NCBI GenBank assembly: GCA_020025735.1
Contig: JAHHRP010000006.1
Location: 1-31,691 of the forward strand
Reading direction: 5' to 3'
Source: Evtepia sp.
GTDB lineage: Bacteria > Bacillota > Clostridia > Oscillospirales > Oscillospiraceae
Length of the DNA stretch: 31,691 nucleotides
Below the pieces are notes generated by a model. It saw only the letters and a list, made by a program, of their open reading frames with translations, searched no databases and was not told where the DNA came from. Below are positions 1-7,969 of this stretch, one piece after another; position 1 is the first letter of the stretch, and the number at the start of each line of letters is the position of its first letter. Both the position numbers and the translations under genes were made by a program.

Positions 1-1
1 C

Positions 2-394
2 AGCACAGATCTCTCGCTTCCAGTGGATGACACCAACGAGGAACAAATGCAAGACCCTGACACTCCAGAATCAGAAGAAATCCCGAACCAAGGATCAGAT
101 GCCACCGCTGCATCGGCGGAAGCTCCCATCAAAACGTCCGTTCTTCAGGAACCTGTCTCCCCGCCCGCCACACACACCAAAGAGGACACCCCTCTCCCCA
201 CCAACTCCGTATCTTCTGCACCAGCAGAGTCCCCTCCCGCTCCCACTCAGGACACCAAAACCGTATATGTCACCCCAACCGGAAAGCGGTATCATTACAG
301 CTCTCACTGCAACAGCGGGACCTATCTTCCCTCCACATTGCAAGAAGCTCTGGATGCTGGCCTAACACCTTGTAAAAAGTGTGCAGGAGGATAA
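2..394 (+). CDS. C-terminal part of a protein with a Pro/Ser/Thr-rich linker and a small Cys-rich (Ada-like) zinc domain; 5' end outside window
   Basis: The reading frame is open to the left edge, so only the last ~131 residues are present. A GTG at 23 is in frame but has no convincing ribosome site and is probably internal. The visible part is a long low-complexity acidic/Pro/Thr/Ser linker (roughly the first 85 residues). It is followed by a C-terminal module with VYVTPTGKRYH, a downstream SSHC, and a terminal TPCKKC. The His/Cys spacing resembles the Ada-type metal-binding module often appended to secreted nucleases, MBL-fold or ComEC-related proteins of Firmicutes. Zinc binding is inferred from that resemblance. 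The enzymatic part, if any, lies upstream and cannot be named. The stop codon sits inside the terminator hairpin at 383-422. Confidence 0.7.
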   Translation, partial: STDLSLPVDDTNEEQMQDPDTPESEEIPNQGSDATAASAEAPIKTSVLQEPVSPPATHTKEDTPLPTNSVSSAPAESPPAPTQDTKTVYVTPTGKRYHYSSHCNSGTYLPSTLQEALDAGLTPCKKCAGG

Positions 395-422
395 GGGACC
401 CCCCTTACTCCTCCTGCTTTTT
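383..422 (+). terminator. Rho-independent terminator overlapping the stop codon of the first gene
   Basis: GCAGGAGGA (383-391) pairs with TCCTCCTGC (409-417). TAAGGG (392-397) pairs with CCCTTA (402-407), with one bulged C. A TTTTTG tract follows. The TAA stop is inside the stem. On the minus strand a T run also follows after a short gap, so it may also end nth transcription. Confidence 0.8.
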
Positions 423-476
423 GCACGACACCCCAAGGAACTATTAAACAAAGGGAACGGCACAAATCGCGCACTG

Positions 477-1124
477 TCACGCCTTCTCCTGACCTCGGAA
501 ATGGTCACACCAGGGACGCAAGGCGCAATTAGGGCAATCCGGCTTGCGGGCCCGACAGACCGCTCGCCCATGCAGAACCAAGCGATGACAAAAATCATTG
601 GACTCTTCCGGCGGAAGACAGGCCCGGAGCTGCCGCTCCACTTTTCCAGGGTCTTTGCTCCCATCCGTAAGGCCCAGCAAACCTGTGATGCGGATGCAAT
701 GGGTGTCCGCAACCACCACACCCGGCGTATGGTGGACATCCCCCAAAATCAAATTCGCTGTCTTTCGTCCCACACCAGGCAGGGAAAGCAGCTCCTCCAT
801 GGTCCCCGGCACCTTACCACCATACTCCGACAACAGCATCCGGGAGGCAAACACTATGTCCCTCGCCTTCGCCCGGAAAAAACCACAAGAGTGAATATAT
901 GGCTCCACATCAGCAGGTTCGGCCTCAGCCAAATCTGCCAGCGTAGGAAAGCGCGAAAAGAGCGCAGGCGTAACTTGATTCACCCGCTCATCGGTACATT
1001 GAGCCGACAGACGAGTGGCAAAGAGCAGCTCATAATCTTTTTCATACTGCAAGGAACAGATCCCCTCAGGATAACATGCCTTTAGCGTCTGAACGATGGA
1101 CGCCACTTCCTTGGAATTTTTCAT
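477..1124 (-). CDS. nth: Endonuclease III (DNA glycosylase/AP lyase)
   Basis: Base-excision repair enzyme that removes oxidised pyrimidines and cleaves the abasic site. The protein has 215 residues, close to the usual ~210. The helix-hairpin-helix LPGVGRKTAN holds the catalytic Lys at residue 121, and VVVADTH holds the catalytic Asp at 140. The C-terminus carries the [4Fe-4S] loop C-x6-C-x2-C-x5-C at residues 190, 197, 200 and 206. The ATG at 1124 begins MKNSKEV and has an AAGGA-type site upstream, with somewhat long spacing. Longer in-frame extensions would run into the promoter and are rejected. It is divergent from glyA with abutting promoters. Confidence 0.93.
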   Translation of the reverse strand: MKNSKEVASIVQTLKACYPEGICSLQYEKDYELLFATRLSAQCTDERVNQVTPALFSRFPTLADLAEAEPADVEPYIHSCGFFRAKARDIVFASRMLLSEYGGKVPGTMEELLSLPGVGRKTANLILGDVHHTPGVVVADTHCIRITGLLGLTDGSKDPGKVERQLRACLPPEESNDFCHRLVLHGRAVCRARKPDCPNCALRPWCDHFRGQEKA

Positions 1125-1170
1125 GAAACTTACCGAATCCTTTTTCTTTGTTGGTATTTTTTGTGAAAAT

Positions 1171-1199
1171 AGTATAGCACAAAGTATTCGTCCAGTCAT
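1171..1199 (-). promoter_or_regulatory. Predicted sigma-A promoter of nth
   Basis: Read on the minus strand: -35 ATGACT (1194-1199), 17-nt spacer, -10 TATACT (1171-1176). It points toward nth. Its -35 box shares base 1199 with the -35 box of the divergent glyA promoter. Confidence 0.6.
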
Positions 1200-1227
1200 T
1201 GGCATTTTTTGAGAAGTGGAGTATAAT
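1199..1227 (+). promoter_or_regulatory. Predicted sigma-A promoter of glyA
   Basis: -35 TTGGCA (1199-1204), 17-nt spacer, -10 TATAAT (1222-1227). This is one of the strongest promoters in the window and gives a leader of about 60 nt before the GTG start of glyA. Confidence 0.8.
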
Positions 1228-1294
1228 GAAACAACCCTTTCCCGCCATCATAGAAAATTACCAGAAATCTGAACTGAAAAAAGGAGCGAATATC

Positions 1295-2539
1295 GTGGTC
1301 AAAGATGTCATCGATTTCCTGATCCAGCAGGACCCCCAGGTGGGCAACGCCGTCAAAGCCGAATACGACCGCCAGCGCAGAAATATCGAATTGATCGCCT
1401 CGGAAAACTTTGTCAGTGAGGCCGTGCTGGCTGCCGCCTCTTCCGTTCTCACCAATAAATACGCTGAGGGGTACCCAGGTAAGCGCTACTATGGTGGCTG
1501 TGAATGCGTGGATGTTGTGGAAGAGATCGCCCGAGACCGGGCCAAAACCCTCTTCGGCGCAGATCACGCCAATGTCCAGCCCCACAGCGGCGCCTCTGCC
1601 AACTACGCCGTCTACCAGGCCATGTGCAGCGTAGGAGATACCATCATGGGCATGAATCTGGACAACGGTGGGCACCTGACCCATGGCAGCCCTGTCAATT
1701 TCTCCGGCCTCAACTACAACATCGTCCCCTATGGCGTAGACCCCAAAACCCATTACATCGACTACGACCAGGTCCGAGATCTGGCCAAACAGTGCAAACC
1801 AAAAATGATCATTGCCGGTGCCTCTGCCTATCCCCGCATCATCGACTTCAAAACATTCCGGGAAATCGCAGACGAAGTGGGCGCTTACCTCTTCGTCGAT
1901 ATGGCACACATCGCTGGGCTGGTTGCTGCCGGACTGCACCCCTCCCCTGTCCCCTACGCTGACGTAGTCTCTACTACCACCCACAAGACCCTGCGTGGTC
2001 CCCGGGGCGGCGTAATCCTGTGCAAAGAAGAGCATGCGAAAAAAATTGACAAGGCCATCTTCCCAGGCTCTCAAGGCGGTCCGCTCATGCACATCATCAC
2101 CGCCAAAGCCATCGCCTTGGGCGAGGCTATGAAACCAGAGTTTAAAACTTATCAGGAACAGGTGGTAAAAAACGCCAAAGTCTTAGCCCAAAGCCTGATG
2201 GACGCTGGCTTCCATCTGGTCTCCGGCGGCACCGATAACCACCTCATGCTCGTGGACCTGCGCCCAGCCAATATCACCGGCAAAGAGATGGAAAAGCGCT
2301 TGGATCAGGTAAACATCACCGTGAATAAAAACACCATCCCCGACGATCCTCAATCCCCCTTTGTCACCAGCGGTATCCGGGTTGGTACGCCTGCTGCCAC
2401 CAGCCGAGGATTGCGGGAAGAGGATATGAAAGTGATCGGGCAACTCATCTGGCAGACCGCCACAGAGTTTGACAAAAAGCAGGATGACATCCGTGCCGCT
2501 GTGGCCGCAATCACTGCCAAGTACCCCATGTACGAGTAA
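1295..2539 (+). CDS. glyA: Serine hydroxymethyltransferase
   Basis: PLP enzyme converting serine and tetrahydrofolate to glycine and 5,10-methylene-THF, the main entry of one-carbon units. The product has 414 residues (E. coli 417). The PLP Lys lies in TTTHKTLRGPRGG, residue 231 from this start. IELIASENF and the glycine-rich GGPLMH region are also typical. The start is GTG at 1295, preceded by AAGGAG (1281-1286) at 8 nt; upstream in-frame starts would overlap the promoter and lack a good ribosome site. It is monocistronic, from the promoter at 1199-1227 to the hairpin at 2596-2637. Confidence 0.95.
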   Translation: MVKDVIDFLIQQDPQVGNAVKAEYDRQRRNIELIASENFVSEAVLAAASSVLTNKYAEGYPGKRYYGGCECVDVVEEIARDRAKTLFGADHANVQPHSGASANYAVYQAMCSVGDTIMGMNLDNGGHLTHGSPVNFSGLNYNIVPYGVDPKTHYIDYDQVRDLAKQCKPKMIIAGASAYPRIIDFKTFREIADEVGAYLFVDMAHIAGLVAAGLHPSPVPYADVVSTTTHKTLRGPRGGVILCKEEHAKKIDKAIFPGSQGGPLMHIITAKAIALGEAMKPEFKTYQEQVVKNAKVLAQSLMDAGFHLVSGGTDNHLMLVDLRPANITGKEMEKRLDQVNITVNKNTIPDDPQSPFVTSGIRVGTPAATSRGLREEDMKVIGQLIWQTATEFDKKQDDIRAAVAAITAKYPMYE

Positions 2540-2571
2540 GTTCTCGCTGCAAAGGGCGTAGAAATTATCCC

Positions 2572-2600
2572 TTTACGGACACAAAAACAACTGCTAAAAT
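2572..2600 (+). promoter_or_regulatory. Possible sigma-A promoter of rarA
   Basis: TTTACG (2572-2577), 17-nt spacer, TAAAAT (2595-2600). It overlaps the left arm of the hairpin that follows glyA. Transcription would therefore start inside the hairpin and give a ~55-nt leader for rarA. Confidence 0.45.
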
Positions 2601-2637
2601 AGGGAGGATGACAGTTTGTCGTCCTTCCTATTTTCTT
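2596..2637 (+). terminator. Rho-independent terminator after glyA
   Basis: A near-perfect 18-bp stem is formed by 2596-2613 and 2617-2634, with two G-T pairs and a 3-nt loop. The outer AAAATAGG/CCTATTTT arms supply the U-rich tail. The A-rich left side makes it potentially bidirectional. Confidence 0.8.
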
Positions 2638-2662
2638 GCAAAAGAAAGGAGGCACATGGTAT

Positions 2663-3931
2663 ATGTATCAGCCGCTGGCTGACAGACTCCGGCCCAAAAC
2701 CATCGATCAAGTTGCCGGACAGCAGCATATTCTGGGAGAAGAAGGGGTCCTGCGGCGGATTATCCAAGGTGGGACCATCCCCAATATGATCTTTTACGGC
2801 CCCTCAGGCACCGGAAAGACCACTGTGGCAGAAATCGCCGCTGCACAAGCCGGACGCCCCTTTTATCGTCTCAATGCCACTACGGCCTCTCTGGCAGACA
2901 TCAAAGCAGTCACTGCCGATGTCGGTACCCTCCTTGCGCCAAACGGGGTGGTGCTGTATCTGGATGAAATCCAATCCTTTAATAAGAAGCAGCAGCAATC
3001 CCTGTTGGAGTTCATGGAGAACGGAAAACTGACCCTCATCGCCTCTACCACGGAAAACCCCTATTTTTACGTTTACAACGCGGTACTCAGTCGGTCCACG
3101 GTTTTTGAATTCAAACCCCTGGCCCCAGAGGATGTCCTGCCAGTCATCCACCGGGGCATCAAAACCCTGGGACAGGATCATCAGACCACGGTCCACTGGG
3201 AAGAAGGCGTCCCGGAATCCATCGCTCGAAACTGCGGCGGTGATGTACGAAAATCACTCAACGCCGTCGAGGCCCTCTTTGCCGCCCACGCACAGGATCG
3301 AGAGACCATCGTCCTTACCCTGGCCGAAACCGCTGCCGTAGCCCAACCCTCCGCCAACCGCTACGACAAGGACGGCGACAGCCATTACGACATCCTCTCT
3401 GCGTTTCAAAAATCCATCCGGGGATCTGATCCCGATGCCGCCATTCACTATCTTGCCCGGCTCCTGGCCTCAGGAGACCTCATTTCCCCCTGCCGCCGTT
3501 TGATGGTAATGGCCAGTGAGGATATCGGATTGGCCCACCCCCAAGCCGTCGCTGTAGTCAAAGCCTGCGTAGACAGTGCCAATATGCTGGGTCTGCCAGA
3601 AGCCCGGCTCCCATTGGCCCAGGCAACCCTCTTTTTGGCCACAGCGCCCAAATCCAACAGCGCCATCCAAGCCATCGACCAGGCCATGGCCGATCTTCGG
3701 ACAGGAAACACCGGCGAGGTGCCCGCTCACCTGCGGGATTCCCACTATCCTGGTGCTGCTAAGCTGGGACACGGTCAAACTTATCGCTACGCTCACGACT
3801 ATCCAAACCACTACGTCAAACAGCAGTATCTCCCCGATCCCATCAAAGACCGGGTATACTACCAATACGGAGAGAACAAAACGGAACAGACTGCCAAAGC
3901 CTACTGGGCGCGAATCAAAGGGGACGGCTGA
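2663..3931 (+). CDS. rarA: Replication-associated recombination protein A, AAA+ ATPase (RarA/MgsA)
   Basis: AAA+ ATPase related to clamp-loader subunits that acts at stalled replication forks. The product has 422 residues. Walker A GPSGTGKTT is at about 46-54, Walker B YLDEIQSF at about 99-106, and sensor 1 is in LIASTTENP. The C-terminal half shows the MgsA-type helical oligomerisation region, for example DGDSHYDILSAFQKSIRGSD and SRCRR-like SPCRRLMVMASEDIG. The start ATG at 2663 (MYQPLADRLRP) follows AAAGGAGG (2645-2652). The 3' end overlaps the convergent S1-domain gene by 17 nt. Confidence 0.93.
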   Translation: MYQPLADRLRPKTIDQVAGQQHILGEEGVLRRIIQGGTIPNMIFYGPSGTGKTTVAEIAAAQAGRPFYRLNATTASLADIKAVTADVGTLLAPNGVVLYLDEIQSFNKKQQQSLLEFMENGKLTLIASTTENPYFYVYNAVLSRSTVFEFKPLAPEDVLPVIHRGIKTLGQDHQTTVHWEEGVPESIARNCGGDVRKSLNAVEALFAAHAQDRETIVLTLAETAAVAQPSANRYDKDGDSHYDILSAFQKSIRGSDPDAAIHYLARLLASGDLISPCRRLMVMASEDIGLAHPQAVAVVKACVDSANMLGLPEARLPLAQATLFLATAPKSNSAIQAIDQAMADLRTGNTGEVPAHLRDSHYPGAAKLGHGQTYRYAHDYPNHYVKQQYLPDPIKDRVYYQYGENKTEQTAKAYWARIKGDG

Positions 3932-4808
3932 CCGCTGCCCCATAATCCCAGTTGGTCAGTTGACCAGATGTGATAAAATAAGAAAAAGGCTCCGGTTGTG
4001 TCGGCGCGGCCAAGTGTTCCAAAATGCTCAGCTTGATCTTTCGCCGAGCAGGCTGGATCGCTTTGATGTAAACACTGACCCGATCATCCTCCACAAGACC
4101 TTCCGTCTGATCTGCCAGCCCTGTCAGGTTGGGGGCCAGCTCCACAAAGGTGCCATAGGGCTTCACGCCCCGCACCCAGCCCGCTACCGTCATCCCCGGC
4201 GCAAAGAAGGATACGTTCTCCGCCCAGGTGCCCAGCAGTTCCTTGTGGGAAAGATACAGCCGGCCCAAAGCCCGGTCTCGCCCCGTAATCACCGCCCAGA
4301 TTTCCTGCCCTAGCGCAAAGCGTCGGTTGGGATGGGCAATGCGAGAAACCGAACAGTTCTCAATGCCGATCATGGACGTTACCCCGCACCCCACATCCAC
4401 AAAAGCACCAAACCCCTCCAGATGAGTAACCACGGCAGGCAGGACCGTCCCCAGCGGCAGATCCAGAAGGGTTTCCAACGCAAGTTCCTGGGCCCGGCGG
4501 CGGGAAAGCAAAAGTCCTCCCTCTGTTTCCATCACCGTACACGCCACCGGCTTTCCCACGCGGGAGAGAATGGCGATCTCCCGCACCGTTCCCTCCCGGA
4601 TGCCAAGGGCCGCTTCCTGCCGGGGAATGGTGCCTGTAAATGACCCCAGCTGCACCACAAGATCATGCGTCGGCGTACACAGCACTGCCCGACCCTCTAG
4701 GACAGTTTCTGCCGCCTGGCAGCGGCGCAGTGCAGCCAGACTGGTCACGGCAGCCCGATTTTCCGGGGTCTGAAGAAGTCCCCCTTCTGGAGGATACCAT
4801 TTGGACAT
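3915..4808 (-). CDS. S1 RNA-binding domain protein (short RpsA-like)
   Basis: A 297-residue protein with at least two clear S1 OB-folds. One is at about 117-185 (GTVLPAVVTHLEGFGAFVDVG, ending LYLSHKEL). The other is at about 200-262 (VRGVKPYGTFVELAP, ending KIKLSIL). A more degenerate S1-like segment lies at about 38-105. It is shorter than ribosomal protein S1 of Proteobacteria, and an RNA-binding or translation-associated role is inferred. The C-terminal tail PEPFSYFITSGQL resembles tails I recall from clostridial S1-like proteins. ATG at 4808 follows GGAAG at 7 nt. Its end overlaps rarA tail to tail by 17 nt with no terminator between. Confidence 0.8.
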   Translation of the reverse strand: MSKWYPPEGGLLQTPENRAAVTSLAALRRCQAAETVLEGRAVLCTPTHDLVVQLGSFTGTIPRQEAALGIREGTVREIAILSRVGKPVACTVMETEGGLLLSRRRAQELALETLLDLPLGTVLPAVVTHLEGFGAFVDVGCGVTSMIGIENCSVSRIAHPNRRFALGQEIWAVITGRDRALGRLYLSHKELLGTWAENVSFFAPGMTVAGWVRGVKPYGTFVELAPNLTGLADQTEGLVEDDRVSVYIKAIQPARRKIKLSILEHLAAPTQPEPFSYFITSGQLTNWDYGAAVSRPL

Positions 4809-4912
4809 AGGCCGTCTTCCTTTCTCGTCCCCACAGAGGGGCAGTCTGCCATAATCCTATTCAGCAATGGGCAAAAACTTGCCCACCGTTTTCCAAGAGA
4901 GGTGTGACAACC

Positions 4913-5107
4913 ATGGATATCCAACCCGGCGACGTGCTGGAAATGAAAAAAGAACACCCCTGCGGTGCCCGGCAATGGAAAGTCCTCCGGGTCGGCATGG
5001 ATTTCCGCCTGCGCTGCATCGGCTGCGGGCGAGAGGTCATGCTGCCCCGAAAAAAAGCCGAAAAATCTTTGAAAAAAATCATTCCCTCGGCCACACAGGT
5101 CGATTGA
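4913..5107 (+). CDS. DUF951 family small zinc-ribbon-like protein
   Basis: A 64-residue basic protein starting MDIQPGDVLEMKKEHPCG. It has the DUF951 hallmarks: a KKEHPCG segment, a RVGMDFRLRCIGCGREVML segment and a Lys-rich C-terminus. Three Cys (in HPCG and CIGC) could hold a metal or bind nucleic acid, which is inference. ATG at 4913 is supported by GAGAGGTG ending ~8 nt upstream; a GTG three codons earlier lies inside that ribosome site. A perfect 6-bp hairpin (GGGCAA/TTGCCC, 4869-4884) sits just before the ribosome site. The radical SAM gene follows after 16 nt, so the two are probably co-transcribed. Confidence 0.8.
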   Translation: MDIQPGDVLEMKKEHPCGARQWKVLRVGMDFRLRCIGCGREVMLPRKKAEKSLKKIIPSATQVD

Positions 5108-5123
5108 GTCAGGAGGAATTTTT

Positions 5124-6002
5124 ATGCGTTATGAAGGTCAGATCTATCGTCCCCCCGGAGAATGGCGCAGCTATCTGCTCCAATGTACCGTGGGCTGTTC
5201 CCACAACAAATGTACCTTCTGCGGAATGTACAAGACAAAAAAGTTCCATGTGCGCCCCATGAAGGAAATCATCGAGGACATCGCCATGGCGCGGGAATAT
5301 TACGGCCCAGAAAAGGTTGACAAAGTCTTTCTGTGTGATGGGGATGCCATCGTCATGCGCCAGGAGCACCTCTTGCAGATCCTGGAAGCCCTCTATGCCG
5401 CCTTTCCTCATCTGCGTCAGGTGACTGTCTATGCCGGCACCCGCAGCACCATGACCAAAACCCAGGAACAGCTCATCGAACTGCGTCAGGCAGGACTCAC
5501 TCGGGCCTATCTGGGGGTAGAAAGCGGCTGGGATGACCTTTTGAAAAAGGTCAACAAAGGTGTCACTTCACAGCAGATGCTTCAGGCTGCCGCATTACTG
5601 AAAAACGCCGGGATTGATCTTTGGGTCACCGTCATCCTGGGTCTGGCCGGCCCTGGCGAGCCTGCAAAGCACCATGTGGAAGAGACCATCCGGGTACTCA
5701 ACGAGATGCAGGCAAACCACGTCTCCTGTCTCTCCTATATGCCTGAACCAAACTCCCCCATGTACAAAGACGTCCAGGAAGGTCGCTTTCAGCTCATTAG
5801 CCCACGAGCCTATCTGGAGGAGACCCGTGCCTTGGTAGCAGGGCTTAACTACGGCCCCTTCCACTTCACCAGCAACCACGCCTCCAACTATCTGCCCCTA
5901 AAGGGAACCCTCCCGGACGATCGGGAAAAATTCTTGGGCATGATCGACAGTGCGCTGGGTGGCAAAAGTAAGATCCGCAGTGAGTTCCACCGAGCGCTTT
6001 GA
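5124..6002 (+). CDS. Radical SAM protein of unknown substrate
   Basis: A 292-residue radical SAM enzyme. The cluster-binding stretch near the N-terminus reads CTVGCSHNKCTFCGMY, with Cys at 21, 25, 30 and 33, so the last three follow C-x4-C-x2-C rather than the textbook C-x3-C-x2-C. AYLGVESGWDDLLKKVNKG (about 132-150) is the usual strand/helix that binds SAM in the Elp3/MiaB/NifB-type fold. No extra cobalamin or cluster domain is visible, so the substrate cannot be named. ATG at 5124 follows AGGAGG. It lies downstream of DUF951 and ends in the hairpin at 6011-6050. Confidence 0.85.
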   Translation: MRYEGQIYRPPGEWRSYLLQCTVGCSHNKCTFCGMYKTKKFHVRPMKEIIEDIAMAREYYGPEKVDKVFLCDGDAIVMRQEHLLQILEALYAAFPHLRQVTVYAGTRSTMTKTQEQLIELRQAGLTRAYLGVESGWDDLLKKVNKGVTSQQMLQAAALLKNAGIDLWVTVILGLAGPGEPAKHHVEETIRVLNEMQANHVSCLSYMPEPNSPMYKDVQEGRFQLISPRAYLEETRALVAGLNYGPFHFTSNHASNYLPLKGTLPDDREKFLGMIDSALGGKSKIRSEFHRAL

Positions 6003-6010
6003 CAAACAAA

Positions 6011-6050
6011 GGCAAACCCCACGGCAGTTTAGTTTGCCGTGGGGTTTGCC
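6011..6050. terminator. Bidirectional terminator between radical SAM and MBL-fold genes
   Basis: A perfect 16-bp stem: 6011-6026 pairs with 6035-6050 around an 8-nt loop. The minus-strand side is followed by a T-rich tract, suiting the gene at 6103-6732; the plus side has few Ts. Confidence 0.75.
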
Positions 6051-6102
6051 CTTGTCCAACCAGACACCAAGATTGTCTCCTCAGCATCCGTTGCTTTCTT
6101 CT

Positions 6103-6732
6103 TCACATACAGCCCTGATAGCTCAGCACTGCCACCTGCGGCTCCGTTCCCGCGTTTATTGTAAGCGTGTCTCCCGGATAGTAAACATACTCCTCCACCA
6201 GCGCCAGAAAGTCTTCCACTGGTGCCACAGCGGGAAGACCCACCGCCCCCATCCGGTAGTGCATGGGCACAACCACCTTGGGCTGGATGATATCCACCAA
6301 TTCCTTGGCCCCACGAGCATCAATGGTATAGACTCCACCCACAGGGATCATTGCCACATCCAATCCCCTCAGCTCCGCCGCCTGGGCTGGGGTAAGGGCA
6401 CAGCCAATGTCCCCAAAATGTGCGACCCGCAGATCTCCAGCCTGAAGCAGATGAATGGTGTTTTCCCCTCGCAAAGCCCCCTGTTCCGGGTCGTGGAAGG
6501 TAGAAATCGGCGTAATCTGGAACGGATTCTTCCGGCCTGTGCGACACGTCACCATCTCTGCCGCATTGTGGTCATTGTGCTGGTGAGAGCAGAGGACCAG
6601 ATCCCCTGTTAGTCGCAGAGGAGAAAACCCCTGCACATAGTTATCCTCATAGGGGTCGATCACCACAGTGAACTCATCACAGGTTACGGAGAAGCAGGCA
6701 TGGCCATGCCAGCGCAAAGAAAGTTGTTTCAT
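6103..6732 (-). CDS. Metallo-beta-lactamase-fold metal-dependent hydrolase (UlaG-like)
   Basis: A 209-residue MBL-fold enzyme. The metal site H-x-H-x-D-H reads HQHNDH at residues 50-55. Further ligand candidates are the His/Asp of AHFGDIG and the His of VPMHYRMG near the end. It is close in size to the short UlaG/UPF0173-type hydrolases; the substrate is unknown. ATG at 6732 (MKQLSLRWHGHACF) follows AGGAGGT at 6 nt. Upstream in-frame codons extend through the promoter and are rejected. It is divergent from the nucleotidyltransferase gene. Confidence 0.85.
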   Translation of the reverse strand: MKQLSLRWHGHACFSVTCDEFTVVIDPYEDNYVQGFSPLRLTGDLVLCSHQHNDHNAAEMVTCRTGRKNPFQITPISTFHDPEQGALRGENTIHLLQAGDLRVAHFGDIGCALTPAQAAELRGLDVAMIPVGGVYTIDARGAKELVDIIQPKVVVPMHYRMGAVGLPAVAPVEDFLALVEEYVYYPGDTLTINAGTEPQVAVLSYQGCM

Positions 6733-6781
6733 GAAGATACCTCCTATCAGCAGATGGATTCCTATTTTTGCTCTTTTTTTC

Positions 6782-6810
6782 ATGATACCACATTTCTCCT
6801 GGCCAGTCAG
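6782..6810 (-). promoter_or_regulatory. Predicted sigma-A promoter of the MBL-fold gene
   Basis: Minus strand: -35 CTGACT (6805-6810), 17-nt spacer, -10 TATCAT (6782-6787). The -10 is preceded by TGG, which fits an extended -10. The leader would be ~40 nt. Confidence 0.6.
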
Positions 6811-6903
6811 GTGTTTTTTATTTCCCACGTTTTCTTTTTTTCTCCCATCGACTGTCTTTACAGAGAATGATCGCCAATTCCACCAAGACCGCATAAGATA
6901 GTA

Positions 6904-6932
6904 TGGTAATTTGGAGAAAACCATTGTATAAT
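6904..6932 (+). promoter_or_regulatory. Possible promoter of the nucleotidyltransferase gene
   Basis: A perfect -10 TATAAT is at 6927-6932. The position 17 nt upstream holds only a weak -35 (TGGTAA, 6904-6909). It lies ~45 nt before the ATG at 6977. Confidence 0.45.
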
Positions 6933-6976
6933 GAAAAAAACTCCCGCCTGTGCGGGGAAACGGAGAGATCATTCTT

Positions 6977-7903
6977 ATGAAAGCTGCATTAGTCATCATG
7001 GCCGCCGGTATGGGTTCTCGCTATGGCGGGGAAAAACAGACCGACGGCATCGGACCTCACAGTGAGGCCATCATGGAATATTCCATCTTCGACGCGGTAC
7101 GCGCTGGCTTCCACAAAATCGTCTTCATCATCAAGCCCGGCATGGAAGCCACCATCCGCGCCCTGTGCGGAGACCGGATTCAATCCATGACCACCCCCCA
7201 GGGGGAACCCGTGGAAGTGGCCTATGCTGTTCAGGACTTTACCAGTGTCCCCGCCTTCTATGCCATCCCCCCAGAAAGAACCAAGCCCTTTGGCACCGTC
7301 CATGCCGCCCTGTGCGCCCAGAACGTGGTCAATGAGCCCTTCGCGATTATCAACGCCGATGACTACTATGGCGTCTCCGCCTTCTCCACTATGCTGGAAA
7401 AGCTCCTCGCCCTCGCCCCCTCTGGACAGGCAGCGATGGTAGGCTATCGGCTCAAAAACACCGTCAGCGACAATGGCACCGTCTCCCGTGGTGTCTGTCA
7501 GGTCAACAACGGCAGTTTGGGCAAAGTCAAGGAAACCTTAAAAATCAAAAAATATCCCGATGGACGAATCACCGACACTGCTGATCCCAATCACGAGTTG
7601 CCCCTGGACCCGGACAGCGTAGTCTCCATGAACTTCTGGGGCTTCACTCCCTGGATTTTTTCCCAGATGCAGGACTACTTCCACCAGTTCCTCCAAACCC
7701 TGGCTCCCGAGGAAATCAAGGCCGAGTGTCTCCTGCCCGTTCTGGTAGACCGCCTCATTTCCAGCGGACAACTGGATGTGGCCGTGCTGCACACAGACGC
7801 GGTCTGGTTCGGTGTGACCTATCAGGAAGATCGGCCCGTGGTCGCCCAAGCCCTCCAGGATCTTCATCAGAAAGGCATCTATCCTCCCTCTCTGAAGGTG
7901 TAA
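6977..7903 (+). CDS. Sugar-phosphate nucleotidyltransferase-like protein
   Basis: A 308-residue GT-A fold nucleotidyltransferase. The N-terminal nucleotide-binding loop reads LVIMAAGMGSRYGGEKQ and a later acidic INADDYYG (residues ~114-121) supplies the metal-binding Asp pair. It would join a nucleoside triphosphate to a sugar- or choline-type phosphate, but the partner substrate cannot be read from the sequence. The C-terminal half (NFWGFTPWIF onward) lacks the left-handed beta-helix of GlmU or GlgC. ATG at 6977 has GGAGAGA 8 nt upstream. The gene is bounded by its own -10 and a strong terminator, so it appears to be a single-gene unit. Confidence 0.82.
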   Translation: MKAALVIMAAGMGSRYGGEKQTDGIGPHSEAIMEYSIFDAVRAGFHKIVFIIKPGMEATIRALCGDRIQSMTTPQGEPVEVAYAVQDFTSVPAFYAIPPERTKPFGTVHAALCAQNVVNEPFAIINADDYYGVSAFSTMLEKLLALAPSGQAAMVGYRLKNTVSDNGTVSRGVCQVNNGSLGKVKETLKIKKYPDGRITDTADPNHELPLDPDSVVSMNFWGFTPWIFSQMQDYFHQFLQTLAPEEIKAECLLPVLVDRLISSGQLDVAVLHTDAVWFGVTYQEDRPVVAQALQDLHQKGIYPPSLKV

Positions 7904-7907
7904 CCCC

Positions 7908-7948
7908 CTTCTCCCCCGGTTCCTTCCCTGCCGGGGGAGAAGTTTTTT
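7908..7948 (+). terminator. Rho-independent terminator after the nucleotidyltransferase
   Basis: CTTCTCCCCCGG (7908-7919) pairs perfectly with CCGGGGGAGAAG (7931-7942), followed at once by TTTTTT. Confidence 0.92.
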
Positions 7949-7969
7949 CCATAAAAAACGAAAAAGGGA

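Noticed and set aside
1199..1294. N-terminal extension of glyA starting at 1199
   Set aside because: It would cover the TATAAT box, adds residues not typical of the family, and lacks a ribosome site; GTG at 1295 has AAGGAG at 8 nt.
1196..2092. Long minus-strand open frame opposite glyA
   Set aside because: Antisense shadow of glyA in GC-rich sequence. The sense frame carries all SHMT motifs and the minus frame resembles no protein family.
6733..6999. N-terminal extension of the MBL-fold protein up to 6999
   Set aside because: It would read through its own promoter and the divergent gene's start; the ATG at 6732 has a perfect AGGAGGT site.
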